From Chloroflexota bacterium (GTDB lineage: Bacteria; Chloroflexota; Chloroflexia; JAMDCE01): a DNA stretch of 27,294 nt. The notes under the pieces are model-generated. The model was given only the letters and a program-made list of their open reading frames with translations, was not told the DNA's origin and made no database searches. A program made the translations under genes and the position numbers. The stretch is from positions 1 through 27,294 of the forward strand of contig JAMDCE010000241.1 of the NCBI GenBank assembly GCA_023489135.1. The letters are read 5' to 3'. Of the stretch, positions 7,039-15,190 are shown in pieces. How positions within the stretch are numbered: position 1 is the stretch's first letter; each line of letters begins with the position of its first letter.

Positions 7039-7258
7039 CGGATTAGAACGTCGGCGTTGGGCTATCGCTTGAGCTTGAGGTCGGCTCAAATGACCAGAAC
7101 GAGGTACAGGTGACGGGCATTCTGGAGGGTGCATCCTCAGACGATCCGTCTATATGCATTGAATTCAACAATGATTGAGATGACTGCCTCCCGCTGCTGC
7201 CTGAGTTAGGCTGCATCAGGCCCCGCCATAATATCTCGGTCATTGTTTTTTGTTTTTT
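7039..7258 (+). promoter_or_regulatory. Structured glmU leader ending in an attenuator or terminator
   Basis: This leader of about 220 nt separates the promoter from glmU and has no credible ORF. Local hairpins include TTGAGC/GCTCAA (7069-7089) and AGACG/CGTCT (7139-7151). It ends in a long helix: 7167-7181 (AACAATGATTGAGAT) pairs with 7233-7247 (ATCTCGGTCATTGTT), fifteen pairs with two G-U. The helix encloses GCCTGA/TCAGGC (7199-7221) and is followed by a T-rich tract to 7258. The glmU start lies only nine bases beyond, and no other promoter is visible between. This suggests transcription attenuation or a riboswitch of no class I recognise. It could alternatively be a separate small RNA. Confidence 0.55.
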
Positions 7259-7267
7259 CGAGGGATA

Positions 7268-8641
7268 GTGAGAACGTTAGCGGCGATTATCCTGGCCGCC
7301 GGCCAGGGGACGCGAATGAAAACCAAGATCAATAAGGTGCTTCATCCCGTGGCCGGGAAGCCGATGGTGCTTCACGTGCTCGATGCCCTGTTCTCTATGG
7401 GGGTAGACAAGAGCGTGCTGGTGGTGGGCCACGAGGCCGACCAGGTACGGCAGGCTCTCGGTGATCGGGTCGAGTACGTAGAGCAACGCGAGCAATTGGG
7501 TACCGGCCACGCCGTGATGCAGGCGCGAGAGGCCCTTCAAGGCCGGTTCGATGACGTGCTGGTCCTGTGCGGCGATGCTCCCTTGATAACGGCAGCGACG
7601 CTGCGTCGGCTGAGAGACCTTCAACTGGAGAGCGGCGCCACCGTGGCGATGCTTTCGGCCCTGGCCCAGGACCCTACCGGATACGGTAGAGTCCTACGGA
7701 AAGGCGAGTCGATCGTCGGCATCGTGGAGGATCGGGCGGCGAGCCCCGAGGAACGAGCGATTCGCGAGATCAACAGCGGATTCTACTGCTTTGACGCCGA
7801 GTGGCTGTGGAAGAACGTTAACTTGCTTCAGTTGAGCGAAAAGGGAGAGTATTACCTGACGGACGTGGTGGCTTTGGCCGCCGAACAGGGTAGGGCGATT
7901 GGTGCCATCACGGTGGACGACGTTCGGGAAGTGATTGGCATCAACAACCGCGTTCAACTGGCCGAGGCCGAGGCTGTGCTCCGCGAGAGGATCCGGCGAA
8001 AGCTCATGCTATCGGGGGTTACTTTGATTGATCCTGCGCACGTCTATGTCGACGGGGGAGTCGAAGTCGGACCGGATTCGGTGATTTACCCCGGCACTAT
8101 CCTGGAAGGTCAAACCAGGATTGGTGAAAGATGCGTCATCGGCCCCAATACCGTGCTTCGGAACTGCGCCGTGGGCTCCGACTGCAGTATCATGGCTTCC
8201 GTAATGGAGGATTGCATTGTGGGTGATCGGGTGACCGTCGGGCCGTTCTCACACGTTCGCGCTGGCGCGCAACTTGCCGGTGATGTTCATCTTGGAAACT
8301 TTGCCGAGATCAAGAACTCGCGGCTGGGAGAGCGGACCAAGATGGGACACTTTAGCTACCTGGGTGATGCCGAGGTTGGCTGCGATGTGAACGTAGGGGC
8401 GGGAACGATCACCTGCAACTACGATTCGGAGACCAAGTCCAAGGGCAAGACCATCCTTGAGGATCACGTCGCGCTTGGCAGCGACACGATGCTGGTCGCC
8501 CCGGTGAAAGTAGGCCACGATGCCGTGACGGGAGCCGGATCGGTAGTGACCCGAGATATTCCGGCGGAGACCGTAGCAGTGGGTGCACCGGCCCGGGTTG
8601 TGCGAAAAGTCAGGAAGAATGGCCGGCCGGTCGGGAGTTGA
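7268..8641 (+). CDS. glmU: Bifunctional UDP-GlcNAc pyrophosphorylase / glucosamine-1-P acetyltransferase
   Basis: GlmU makes UDP-GlcNAc, the precursor of peptidoglycan and other glycans, from GlcN-1-P, acetyl-CoA and UTP. The 457-aa length is standard. The N-terminal uridyltransferase shows LAAGQGTRMKTKINKVLHP (nucleotide loop), EQLGTGHAV and LCGDAPLI. The C-terminal half is a left-handed beta-helix of hexapeptide repeats with the acetyltransferase region PFSHVRAGA, GNFAEIKNS and GAGTITCNYD, ending with VGAPARVVRK. GTG 7268 is the preferred start: GAGGG lies just upstream (short spacing) and the resulting VRTLAAIILAAG fits the family. TTG 7250 lies within the leader U-tract. The next gene starts six bases after the stop. 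Confidence 0.96.
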   Translation: MRTLAAIILAAGQGTRMKTKINKVLHPVAGKPMVLHVLDALFSMGVDKSVLVVGHEADQVRQALGDRVEYVEQREQLGTGHAVMQAREALQGRFDDVLVLCGDAPLITAATLRRLRDLQLESGATVAMLSALAQDPTGYGRVLRKGESIVGIVEDRAASPEERAIREINSGFYCFDAEWLWKNVNLLQLSEKGEYYLTDVVALAAEQGRAIGAITVDDVREVIGINNRVQLAEAEAVLRERIRRKLMLSGVTLIDPAHVYVDGGVEVGPDSVIYPGTILEGQTRIGERCVIGPNTVLRNCAVGSDCSIMASVMEDCIVGDRVTVGPFSHVRAGAQLAGDVHLGNFAEIKNSRLGERTKMGHFSYLGDAEVGCDVNVGAGTITCNYDSETKSKGKTILEDHVALGSDTMLVAPVKVGHDAVTGAGSVVTRDIPAETVAVGAPARVVRKVRKNGRPVGS

Positions 8642-8647
8642 TGCGCA

Positions 8648-9952
8648 TTGGATCCTGATAGTTGGCTCGAAATTGGAATTGTAATTGTTGCTCTCCTGCT
8701 TGCTGCGTTTGCCTCGATTTCCGATACCGCACTGAAATCCATTAGCCGGGCAAAATTACAGCGCCTGATTGACGACGGGGTGCCGCGAGCCGAGGCCGTC
8801 GAGGGCTTTCTGCGCCGTCCTCTCGTCTTGGCTTCGACCATCATCATCTTGAACAACGTGGCCTTGATCGTAGCGGCCGGTGCGGCTACGCTTTTTGTGC
8901 TGCATAACTTCGGTGGGGGATTGGCTCCGGCGGTGGGTATTCTGGCGACGTTTGCGGCTGTACTTCTATTTTCTCAGGTTGTGCCCAAGCTGATCGCCGT
9001 GCACCACCCCGAGCGGGCGACGATAGTGGTCGCTCGGCCGTTGGAGGTCATGGCCTTCATCCTCTCGCCGCTCATCAGGCTTCTCGGAGGCCTCGCCATC
9101 GTCTTGGAACGTCTTGTGGGGGCCAAGCACGTTCCCGAGGGTCCCCTGGTTACGGAAGAGGAGCTGCGCATACTGGTGAGCGTGGGGGAGGAGCAAGGCA
9201 TCCTCGAAGAAGATGAGCGGGAGATGATCCACGGCATCTTCGACATGGAGGACACCACCGCCCGGGAGATAATGGTTCCGCGAATAGACATTCACGGCCT
9301 GGAGGCCGGGTCCAGCGTTCTGGATGCCGTCGACCTCATCGTGGAAGAAGGTTACTCGCGCATTCCCGTTTACGAGGAGAACATCGACAATATTGTGGGC
9401 GTGCTCTATGCCAAAGACCTCCTCAAGCACTTGAAGGACAGCAAGGTGGATATGCCGGTCCGCGGGCTGGTGCGCCCGGCCTACTTTATCCCTGAGTCCA
9501 AAAAGATAGACGAGCTGCTCCACGAGCTGCAGCAGCGTAAGGTGCATATCGCAATCGTCGTGGACGAGTACGGCGGCACGGCCGGCCTCGTGACCATCGA
9601 GGACCTGCTCGAGGAGATCGTCGGCGAGATTCAGGACGAGTACGACATAGAAGAGGCCAAGATCGTCGATCTGGGCGATGGGCAGGCTATCTTTGAGGCC
9701 ACGGTCACTATCGACGACGTAAACGACACGCTCGATCTGCGGCTCGAGGCAGATGATTTTGATACCATCGGCGGCCTCGTTTATACGCGCCTCGGCACTA
9801 TGCCCAAGGTGGGGGATGAGGTGAACGTGGATGGTGTAACCATATGCGTCCTCGATGTGGAAGGACGCCGCATTAAGAAGGTGCGCGTCAGCCGCCACTC
9901 GGTCAACGGCGACGCCGACGACATCGGGCAAAAACAGTCTCAAGCGGGATAG
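8648..9952 (+). CDS. CNNM/CorC-type membrane protein with CBS pair (hemolysin C family)
   Basis: These proteins are implicated in Mg2+/Co2+ efflux or membrane homeostasis; the older name hemolysin is misleading. The 434-aa protein has the full domain order: the DUF21/CNNM membrane domain (about 1-180, with helices near 8-24, 60-85, 95-115 and 130-155), a CBS pair (about 205-325, with MVPRIDIHGLEA and EGYSRIPVYEE) containing the hallmark DEYGGTAGLVTIEDLLEEIV (306-325), and a CorC/HlyC domain (about 340-415). The usual SETAL motif of the membrane domain is SDTAL here. The start is TTG 8648, with GGGAG ten bases upstream. The ATG at 8641 gives a peptide of only five codons. The gene probably shares a transcript with glmU. 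Confidence 0.92.
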   Translation: MDPDSWLEIGIVIVALLLAAFASISDTALKSISRAKLQRLIDDGVPRAEAVEGFLRRPLVLASTIIILNNVALIVAAGAATLFVLHNFGGGLAPAVGILATFAAVLLFSQVVPKLIAVHHPERATIVVARPLEVMAFILSPLIRLLGGLAIVLERLVGAKHVPEGPLVTEEELRILVSVGEEQGILEEDEREMIHGIFDMEDTTAREIMVPRIDIHGLEAGSSVLDAVDLIVEEGYSRIPVYEENIDNIVGVLYAKDLLKHLKDSKVDMPVRGLVRPAYFIPESKKIDELLHELQQRKVHIAIVVDEYGGTAGLVTIEDLLEEIVGEIQDEYDIEEAKIVDLGDGQAIFEATVTIDDVNDTLDLRLEADDFDTIGGLVYTRLGTMPKVGDEVNVDGVTICVLDVEGRRIKKVRVSRHSVNGDADDIGQKQSQAG

Positions 9953-9980
9953 TGACCATCTCTTTTGACCGTGCTATTTT
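9952..9980 (+). promoter_or_regulatory. Possible promoter of the 10007 gene
   Basis: GTGACC (9952-9957), a 17-base spacer and TATTTT (9975-9980) preceded by TGC form a weak extended -10 promoter just after the upstream stop codon. Each hexamer matches four of six consensus bases. Confidence 0.3.
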
Positions 9981-10006
9981 TGCTTCAAACCGGATGAGGT
10001 GGTGCC

Positions 10007-11014
10007 TTGGGTGGGCTTAAGCGGTTCCTCGCAGTAATACTCGGCCTAATGTTCGTCGTCCTTCTTCCTGTAGCCCTCTTGGTGCTGGCGGCGCAAGGGC
10101 TCCTTCTGGCGCCGGACTTCTACAAGCAGCAGTTGGTCAAGACGGACACCTATTCCAGGGCCTACGCCGAGCTTCTCCCCTCGCTGGTCGACGAAATCGA
10201 GCCTCCGAAGGACTTGCCTCTCACTAAAGAGGACATCGGCGAACTGATGAAGCGCCTTGTTCCCGAGTCATTTGTGCGGGCTCAAACTGAGAAGATCATC
10301 GACGAGGTCTTTGCCGGTCTGACGTCGTCGCAGGACGCTTTCCAAATTGTGGTCCCTTTGAAAGAGATAAGGCAGCGAATTCCCGACGAGGTAGTCACAG
10401 TCCTGGAGAAGAAACTGGCAGACCTGCCCCCCTGCTCCGAGCCGTTTTCCCTCGCTTCCCCCCTCCCGCAAGGTTTTCCAACCTGCATACCCCCTGGAGT
10501 TGGCGTCGAGGCTTTTAGGGCGCAGTTCCGAGTTCTGGCAGCGACCGAGTTGAGAAAAGCATCTGAGAACCTACCTGATAGTATCGATCTGACAAGTCAA
10601 TTCGCCGAATCGATCGGGGGAGTGGATCGATTGAGGTCGAGACTGGAGACCCCGCGCAGGATCCTGAGCGATTTCGCCATAGGGGCAACATTCCTGTATG
10701 CGCTACTATTTGTGGTGCTGATCCTTGTAGGTGCCCTGGGGGGCAATTCCTTCAATTCGGGGGTGGGATGGGCAGGCGCAACGCTAATAGTGGGCGGAAT
10801 CGCAGGGCTCTTGTTCGCGGCGGCGATACCGACGCTGGCCGGAGATCTCCTGGCCAAGCTTGGCCAGGACCCCAACACGCCGAAGGAGATCGTATCGATC
10901 ATGGCCCCGCTCCTGCAGTCCATCGTTTCCGACCTGATGCGCCGGGTTCTCATAGAGGCCGGGGGAGTTTCAGTTGGGGGCGTGGTGCTGTTTTTTATCA
11001 GCCGAGCTATCTAG
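10007..11014 (+). CDS. Unrecognised membrane protein, 1+3 helix topology
   Basis: The 335-aa protein has an N-terminal membrane helix (about 7-33), a long soluble region (34-222), and three C-terminal helices (about 224-244, 254-276 and 317-333). The soluble part is probably outside the cytoplasm. It is charged and helical (DFYKQQLVKTDTYSRAYAEL at the start) and has two cysteines (C143, C160) that could form a disulfide around a Pro-rich stretch. I do not recognise a named family. The start is TTG 10007, with GAGGTGG four bases upstream. The gene ends exactly against the stop of the convergent HEAT-repeat gene, with no bases between them and no visible terminator. Confidence 0.8.
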   Translation: MGGLKRFLAVILGLMFVVLLPVALLVLAAQGLLLAPDFYKQQLVKTDTYSRAYAELLPSLVDEIEPPKDLPLTKEDIGELMKRLVPESFVRAQTEKIIDEVFAGLTSSQDAFQIVVPLKEIRQRIPDEVVTVLEKKLADLPPCSEPFSLASPLPQGFPTCIPPGVGVEAFRAQFRVLAATELRKASENLPDSIDLTSQFAESIGGVDRLRSRLETPRRILSDFAIGATFLYALLFVVLILVGALGGNSFNSGVGWAGATLIVGGIAGLLFAAAIPTLAGDLLAKLGQDPNTPKEIVSIMAPLLQSIVSDLMRRVLIEAGGVSVGGVVLFFISRAI

Positions 11015-11944
11015 CTAGAACGGCTGCGTAAATCCCAACGGGTCTTCGCGGAACTTCACCTCTTCCAAGGACTGCTCGGCAATCTCCTGCAAGGTCTCAT
11101 CTCCACCTTCGAGTATCTTCTGCAGCGCCTGCTTTGCCAGCTTTCCCCCTACCTGGCCCAGGGAAATTATCGCGGCAATTTGCACTTCGCGGTCGGCGTC
11201 GCGGGTCAAAGCCACCAGCTGTGGGGCGCACTCCTTGCTCTCCAGTTCTCCGCACGCCCTAGCCGCTTCGTAGCGCATCTCCGCGCTTGAACTACTCATC
11301 TCATCCTGGATGACCGGCAGCCACTTCATGTCGCAGTTTCTGCCCATCGCAAACACCGCGCTGGCCCGCATCTTGGGGTCGGGATGGCGGTAGGCCCACT
11401 GGATCAATGAAGATACAGGTTCCTCGTTGAGGTAGGAGATTCCTTCGACCGCGCGGCGGCGCACCTCGATGGCCTCGGTCTCGTCATAAATGGCTGATAC
11501 GAGGGCGTCTCTTATCGTCTTGGAGACGCGCGGATTTAGCTTGCCCATCTCGGCGAGATAGGTGAATGTCCCCAGTGCCGCCGCAGCCGCTGCGCGAACC
11601 TTTGCTGAAGAATCGGACTGTAGCTTCTTAACCAGAACTAGGCCGGTTTCCGCCGAATCGTCTTCCCACAGTCCCGCAATCGCTTCGGCGCGAACCTCCT
11701 CATCGGGGTCTTCTAGGCATGCCCTGAAGACTGAGTTGAAGTCAAACTCCACGTTATCTTCCGTCAGCTCCGCCAGCGATCGCACTATCCTACGCCGCCG
11801 CTCGAGTGAGATCTGCGGCCAGGCGCGCTTGAACTGTCGCAGTTGCTCGGGAAACAACCCGGACAGCCGCTCCAATCCGCTCATCGATATTCCAGTGTTG
11901 TTCTCCATCAGGCTTCGCAGGTATTTCTCCAACTCTGAACTCAT
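11015..11944 (-). CDS. HEAT-repeat protein
   Basis: The 309-aa protein has no signal peptide or membrane segment and is built of tandem helical pairs of about 31-37 residues. Repeats are visible as DPDEEVRAEAIAGLWED, DSSAKVRAAAAAALGTF, HPDPKMRASAVFAMGRN, SSSAEMRYEAARACGEL and DADREVQIAAIISLGQVGG. This is the PBS-lyase/HEAT type, which usually mediates protein-protein contact. No catalytic residues are recognised. ATG 11944 has AGGAAG six bases upstream. The gene follows tldE by 36 bases on the same strand and probably lies at the end of the tldD-tldE transcript, so it might scaffold the protease or its substrate; that link is inference from position only. Confidence 0.88.
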   Translation of the reverse strand: MSSELEKYLRSLMENNTGISMSGLERLSGLFPEQLRQFKRAWPQISLERRRRIVRSLAELTEDNVEFDFNSVFRACLEDPDEEVRAEAIAGLWEDDSAETGLVLVKKLQSDSSAKVRAAAAAALGTFTYLAEMGKLNPRVSKTIRDALVSAIYDETEAIEVRRRAVEGISYLNEEPVSSLIQWAYRHPDPKMRASAVFAMGRNCDMKWLPVIQDEMSSSSAEMRYEAARACGELESKECAPQLVALTRDADREVQIAAIISLGQVGGKLAKQALQKILEGGDETLQEIAEQSLEEVKFREDPLGFTQPF

Positions 11945-11980
11945 CGAAACTTCCTGTCGATCAAATCATCATTCTCGTCA

Positions 11981-13288
11981 TCATTGTTTAGTCGAGATAC
12001 TTAGGGAATGAAAATACATGGCCGGGATCTTCAGCGTGCCCCCTACCCAGACCGATCGCGCACCCAGGGCCACGAGATTGTTCTTGAAGATCTCGAACAC
12101 GTTGCCGGCTACCATAGTATTCTTAACCCTACCAACAATTGTACCATTCTCTATCTTGTAGCCCAAGTACACGTTGGCTGAGAAATCCCCTGACAGCACG
12201 TTGCCTGCCCAGGCTCCCATTACCTGCTCCACCACTATGCCCTCTTTGATGTCGGCGATCATGTCCTCGTACTCCGTGTCCCCCGGCTCGAAGATCAGCG
12301 TGCTCAATGCCGGCGAAGGCATGGTAGCAAGTGATCGATAGCCGTTTCCGGTGCTCTTCCTACCCGCCAGCCCGGCCGTTTGTAGATCGTAGTAGAAATT
12401 GCGTACGATGCCTTTCTCCGCTAATGAAGTTCGGCGGGTCGGCACGCCCTCGTCGTCGCAAATGGCAGATCCCGGCGCGAGATCAATCGTCGCGTCGTCG
12501 TAGATGGAAAAGCGTTCATCAAAGGCCTTCTGGTTGAGCTTGTCTCCGATAGGAGAAGCCCCTTGCAGCACGCTCTTGCCGCTGAAAGCTGATTGTAGAG
12601 GGAGTAGGAGCGTCGCGGAGGCGCCTTTTGGAGTGAAGATGACCGGCATAGGCTTGGTGGTAACGTCGGCCGTCCGCGCAGCCAGTTCGAACTTCTTGAT
12701 CACCTCTTGCGCGATCTCGTCGTAAGACGCAACCATTCCGCAGGTCACCTTGGAATCGTAAATGTCGAGCATGTCGGTTCCTCGAACCAGATTGCCGTGA
12801 ATAGACCCGGCCATTACCGTTTTTTCGTACGACAGGTCTGTGCCGGCCGAGTTGACGATGCGTACGGTGGCCGAACTCCGGCTAACTCCGGCATCGCAAA
12901 GAATGTCGGGATTATACCCGCGAAGCATGTCGACCATCGATTGACCCATAGCGATCATCGTCTCCACCGAGACGCCCTCAACGATCGGGTCGTACACTTG
13001 AACTTCGCGGCTTATGCTCGAATTGGGAAGGCCGAATTTCGCTTCCGCGCCAAACTCAGATACCGCCAGCGCACTGTCGACCAGTGCTTTGGGGTCCATA
13101 AGATTGGTGCTGCTGGAGAAACCGATCCGTCCGTTGCGGATAATTCGCAGCGCCATTCCTCGCGTCTCCTTAGTCTGGAGCATCTTCAGTCGGTTCGATT
13201 CGAAGGAAACGGGTGTGCCCGAGCTGATTTCCTGATAGACCTCAGCTTCGTCGGCGGCGCGCATAGCTAGAGCGAGTAGTTGTTCCAT
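11981..13288 (-). CDS. TldE/PmbA family protein, partner of TldD
   Basis: TldE (PmbA) lacks the metal site and forms a heterodimer with TldD, a metalloprotease that degrades or trims peptides (microcin B17 maturation and CcdA degradation are the known E. coli cases). The 435-aa length fits. The family pattern is visible in the N-terminal VSFESNRLKMLQTKETRGMA, the central FTPKGASATLLLPL region, and the C-terminal GAWAGNVLSGDFSANVYLGY. No HExxxH motif is present, as expected for the E subunit. ATG 13288 is chosen over the upstream in-frame start at 13309 because AGGAGG lies six bases before it and it overlaps the tldD stop by one base (TGATG). That coupling fits 1:1 synthesis. Confidence 0.92.
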   Translation of the reverse strand: MEQLLALAMRAADEAEVYQEISSGTPVSFESNRLKMLQTKETRGMALRIIRNGRIGFSSSTNLMDPKALVDSALAVSEFGAEAKFGLPNSSISREVQVYDPIVEGVSVETMIAMGQSMVDMLRGYNPDILCDAGVSRSSATVRIVNSAGTDLSYEKTVMAGSIHGNLVRGTDMLDIYDSKVTCGMVASYDEIAQEVIKKFELAARTADVTTKPMPVIFTPKGASATLLLPLQSAFSGKSVLQGASPIGDKLNQKAFDERFSIYDDATIDLAPGSAICDDEGVPTRRTSLAEKGIVRNFYYDLQTAGLAGRKSTGNGYRSLATMPSPALSTLIFEPGDTEYEDMIADIKEGIVVEQVMGAWAGNVLSGDFSANVYLGYKIENGTIVGRVKNTMVAGNVFEIFKNNLVALGARSVWVGGTLKIPAMYFHSLSISTKQ

Positions 13289-14655
13289 CAGCGACCTCCT
13301 ACAACGCACCTGGATATCCTGATGTGCGGGCTTCCCATGGATACTGGTAATGGTGATTGTCCCCCTTTACCGCAGCCACCACTGTTCTGCCACACCAGGT
13401 CGTCGCCGATGGCCTCGATGTTCATCAGGGTGTCAAAAACATTGCCGGACAGAAGCACACCTCGCACCAGCTCGGCTAGTTGCCCGTCGCGAATCATGTA
13501 CGCCTCTTCGGCCGAAAAGGTGAACATCTCTATTCCCGTTTCTCCCCCGAAGCTACCCTTGGCGTAAACGCCTTCCTTAATATCGGCGATCATGTCTTCA
13601 AATGTGGTGGTGCCGGGCTCGATTCCCGTGTTTGTCATCCGTACGATCGGCTGGTAGCGGTAGCTGATCGCCCGTGCGTTGCCGGTAGGGCGCTCGTTCA
13701 TTATCGCCGCGGTCTCCAAGGAATGAAGACGGCCAACGAGGATTCCATCCTTGATCAAATACGTCTTCTGCGCGGGCGTGCCTTCCCAGTCATACTTGTA
13801 CGAGCCCCTTAGCCCACTGGAATCGACGGCGGCCCCATCAAAAATGTTCAGGATAGGCCGGCCAAAGGTGCGACCCAACACCAGCACCTCCTTCAGCTTG
13901 GGATTCTCGTACACGTGGTCCGCTTCGGATAGGTGCCCGAAGGCCTCGTGGGCGAATACTCCGGCCAGTCTCTGGTCCAAGACGACCGTGTACTCCCCGC
14001 CTTTGACCGGCTTCGCCGAGAGCAGGCTTATGGCTCGCTTCGCTGCCTTCTCTACCTCGCCGTGAAGCCCCTCTACGGCACCATAGTCGTTCGCGCTTCC
14101 TGTGCCATAATGCCCTTGCTGAACGTTGTCGCCTTCTCTGGCCAACGCGAGGAACGAGGCCCCGATTTCGAACTTGCCCTGCTCGATATAACTCCCCCGA
14201 CTGTTGGCGAAATAGGTCTTGGAAAAAGAATCATAGTAGGAAGTGCGCGTAGTCTGGATGCCGGGGCCCGCGCTCCAGAGGACTTCGTTGTAGTCCTCAA
14301 TTAGTCTCTTCTTGTCCGCCAGCGGCACGGTCCTTGGATCCTTCCTCACATCTACCGGCACGATGTCGACAACCGGTGCAACCTCCGCGAGCTCGCTTTT
14401 TGCACCTTGAGCCGTCCGAGCGTGCTCGATTGCCAGGTCTACCATTCCGCCTAGCTTGGTCAGGTCGTTAAACGAGGAAAAACCCCATCCGCCCTTCACC
14501 AGTGCTCTGACGTTGCCGCCCAGGTCGCTGGTCTTGCTGATCTCCTCGAGCTCCCGAGCGCGAAAGGAAAGACGGCTCGCTTCTCTTTCCTCGACGTGCA
14601 CTTCGACGTAGTCGGCTCGTTTGCCTCTCAGCGCCGAGGTAATTACATCCTGCAT
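13288..14655 (-). CDS. tldD: TldD metalloprotease subunit
   Basis: TldD is the catalytic subunit of the TldD/TldE protease, which accepts unfolded peptides into an internal chamber. The 455-aa protein carries the metal-binding HEAFGH (residues 236-241), followed by LSEADHV. The C-terminus has the typical CGKGGQSPLPVSMGSPHIRI ending. ATG 14655 has GAGGAG six bases upstream. The gene is preceded by a promoter and a leader of about 175 nt that contains a terminator-like hairpin. The substrate is unknown, and no RiPP precursor, CcdA-like antitoxin or other obvious client is in the window. Confidence 0.93.
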   Translation of the reverse strand: MQDVITSALRGKRADYVEVHVEEREASRLSFRARELEEISKTSDLGGNVRALVKGGWGFSSFNDLTKLGGMVDLAIEHARTAQGAKSELAEVAPVVDIVPVDVRKDPRTVPLADKKRLIEDYNEVLWSAGPGIQTTRTSYYDSFSKTYFANSRGSYIEQGKFEIGASFLALAREGDNVQQGHYGTGSANDYGAVEGLHGEVEKAAKRAISLLSAKPVKGGEYTVVLDQRLAGVFAHEAFGHLSEADHVYENPKLKEVLVLGRTFGRPILNIFDGAAVDSSGLRGSYKYDWEGTPAQKTYLIKDGILVGRLHSLETAAIMNERPTGNARAISYRYQPIVRMTNTGIEPGTTTFEDMIADIKEGVYAKGSFGGETGIEMFTFSAEEAYMIRDGQLAELVRGVLLSGNVFDTLMNIEAIGDDLVWQNSGGCGKGGQSPLPVSMGSPHIRISRCVVGGR

Positions 14656-14703
14656 CTAAGTCTCCTCAACAGATTGGCATGGTTGCAGCCCCATTTCCCA
14701 GCA

Positions 14704-14738
14704 TAAAACAGAAGGCTGGACGCGTCGGCGCCAGCCCC
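14704..14738 (-). terminator. Terminator-like hairpin in the tldD leader
   Basis: On the minus strand GGCTGG-CGC (14736-14728) pairs with GCG-T-CCAGCC (14723-14714), nine pairs with one bulged U and a CGAC loop. UUCUGUUUU follows (14713-14705). It lies about 100 nt into the tldD leader. A second GGCTGGA copy near the leader start (14820-14814) can compete for the 3' arm, so it is a candidate attenuator. It might instead terminate the upstream ftrB operon. Confidence 0.5.
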
Positions 14739-14781
14739 TCCCGAAGAAAGCAGTGAAGAAACGCTAGCCTCTGCCCTTCAA

Positions 14782-14795
14782 CCTCTCGGAAGAGG
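14782..14795 (-). repeat. Hairpin in the tldD leader
   Basis: CCTCT and AGAGG form a perfect 5-bp stem around a 4-nt loop (TCCG on the RNA strand), a stable local element within the leader. Confidence 0.4.
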
Positions 14796-14835
14796 ACCTG
14801 TCCCAGCTCAGCTTCCAGCCAATGGTCTTATATCT

Positions 14836-14844
14836 ATTATAGCA
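14836..14844 (-). promoter_or_regulatory. Extended -10 promoter of the tldD operon
   Basis: TGC-TATAAT reads on the minus strand, with TATAAT at 14841-14836. The -35 is poor. Transcription would start near 14829, giving a leader of about 175 nt. The remaining bases up to the ftrB stop at 14930 hold nothing else I can support. Confidence 0.55.
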
Positions 14845-14929
14845 TATGAATAGGGATACTAACCCTCGTGAGCTTCTTTGAATAAAGGGCTTATGGACAG
14901 CCGCAAGCTTTGAGTGAAAATCTGGCGAG

Positions 14930-15190
14930 CTACTCCCCTGTGGTGAACAGGTTGCAGTGGCACTTGCCCATCAGGTCGACGTAGCTTCCGAGGCGAACCT
15001 CGTCACACACGCATACGGTCGCCGCGGTGCTCTCGGGCTGGCACGGGCAGTAGTAATCGCCGGACAACTGGTGCATCCTGACCAGTTCCTTTAGAATACG
15101 ATCCTTTGCCCGTGAGAACTTGTATCCGCGTTCGCTCGCAAATGAGTTGACCCGAGAGACTATCTGGCCGAGAAGTACTTCGTCTGTCAC
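14930..15190 (-). CDS. Ferredoxin:thioredoxin reductase catalytic-chain-like protein (FtrB family)
   Basis: FTR catalytic chains use a [4Fe-4S] cluster and a redox disulfide to pass electrons from ferredoxin to thioredoxin. The 86-aa protein has six cysteines in three pairs: CPC (48, 50), CVC (60, 62) and CHC (77, 79). This matches the CPC-CPC-CHC order of the family, with different spacing (9 and 14 residues between pairs rather than 16 and 8 in the plant/cyanobacterial enzyme) and Val in the second pair. The start is GTG 15190, which overlaps the stop of the thioredoxin-like gene (GTGA). The longer upstream frame only shadows that gene. Overlap with a thioredoxin-like gene supports a redox pair. 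No variable chain (FtrA) is present. Confidence 0.8.
   Translation of the reverse strand: MTDEVLLGQIVSRVNSFASERGYKFSRAKDRILKELVRMHQLSGDYYCPCQPESTAATVCVCDEVRLGSYVDLMGKCHCNLFTTGE

Noticed and set aside
7043..7243. 66-aa minus-strand ORF in the glmU leader
   Set aside because: Ser/Pro/Thr-rich low-complexity translation, no RBS, and it lies fully inside the structured leader.
7039..7258. glmS-type ribozyme, T-box or 6S RNA in the glmU leader
   Set aside because: No glmS catalytic core, no GGGTGGNACCGCG T-box, and no single-hairpin-with-central-bubble layout of 6S RNA could be found.
8966..9943. 325-aa minus-strand ORF opposite the CorC-type gene, and similar long shadows in other genes
   Set aside because: These are antisense frames of clearly conserved genes. 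Their His- and Asp-rich composition reflects the sense codons, with no independent start signals.
14704..14835. T-box or other known riboswitch in the tldD leader
   Set aside because: No T-box sequence or other conserved riboswitch core was recognised, so it is reported only as an unclassified attenuator candidate.
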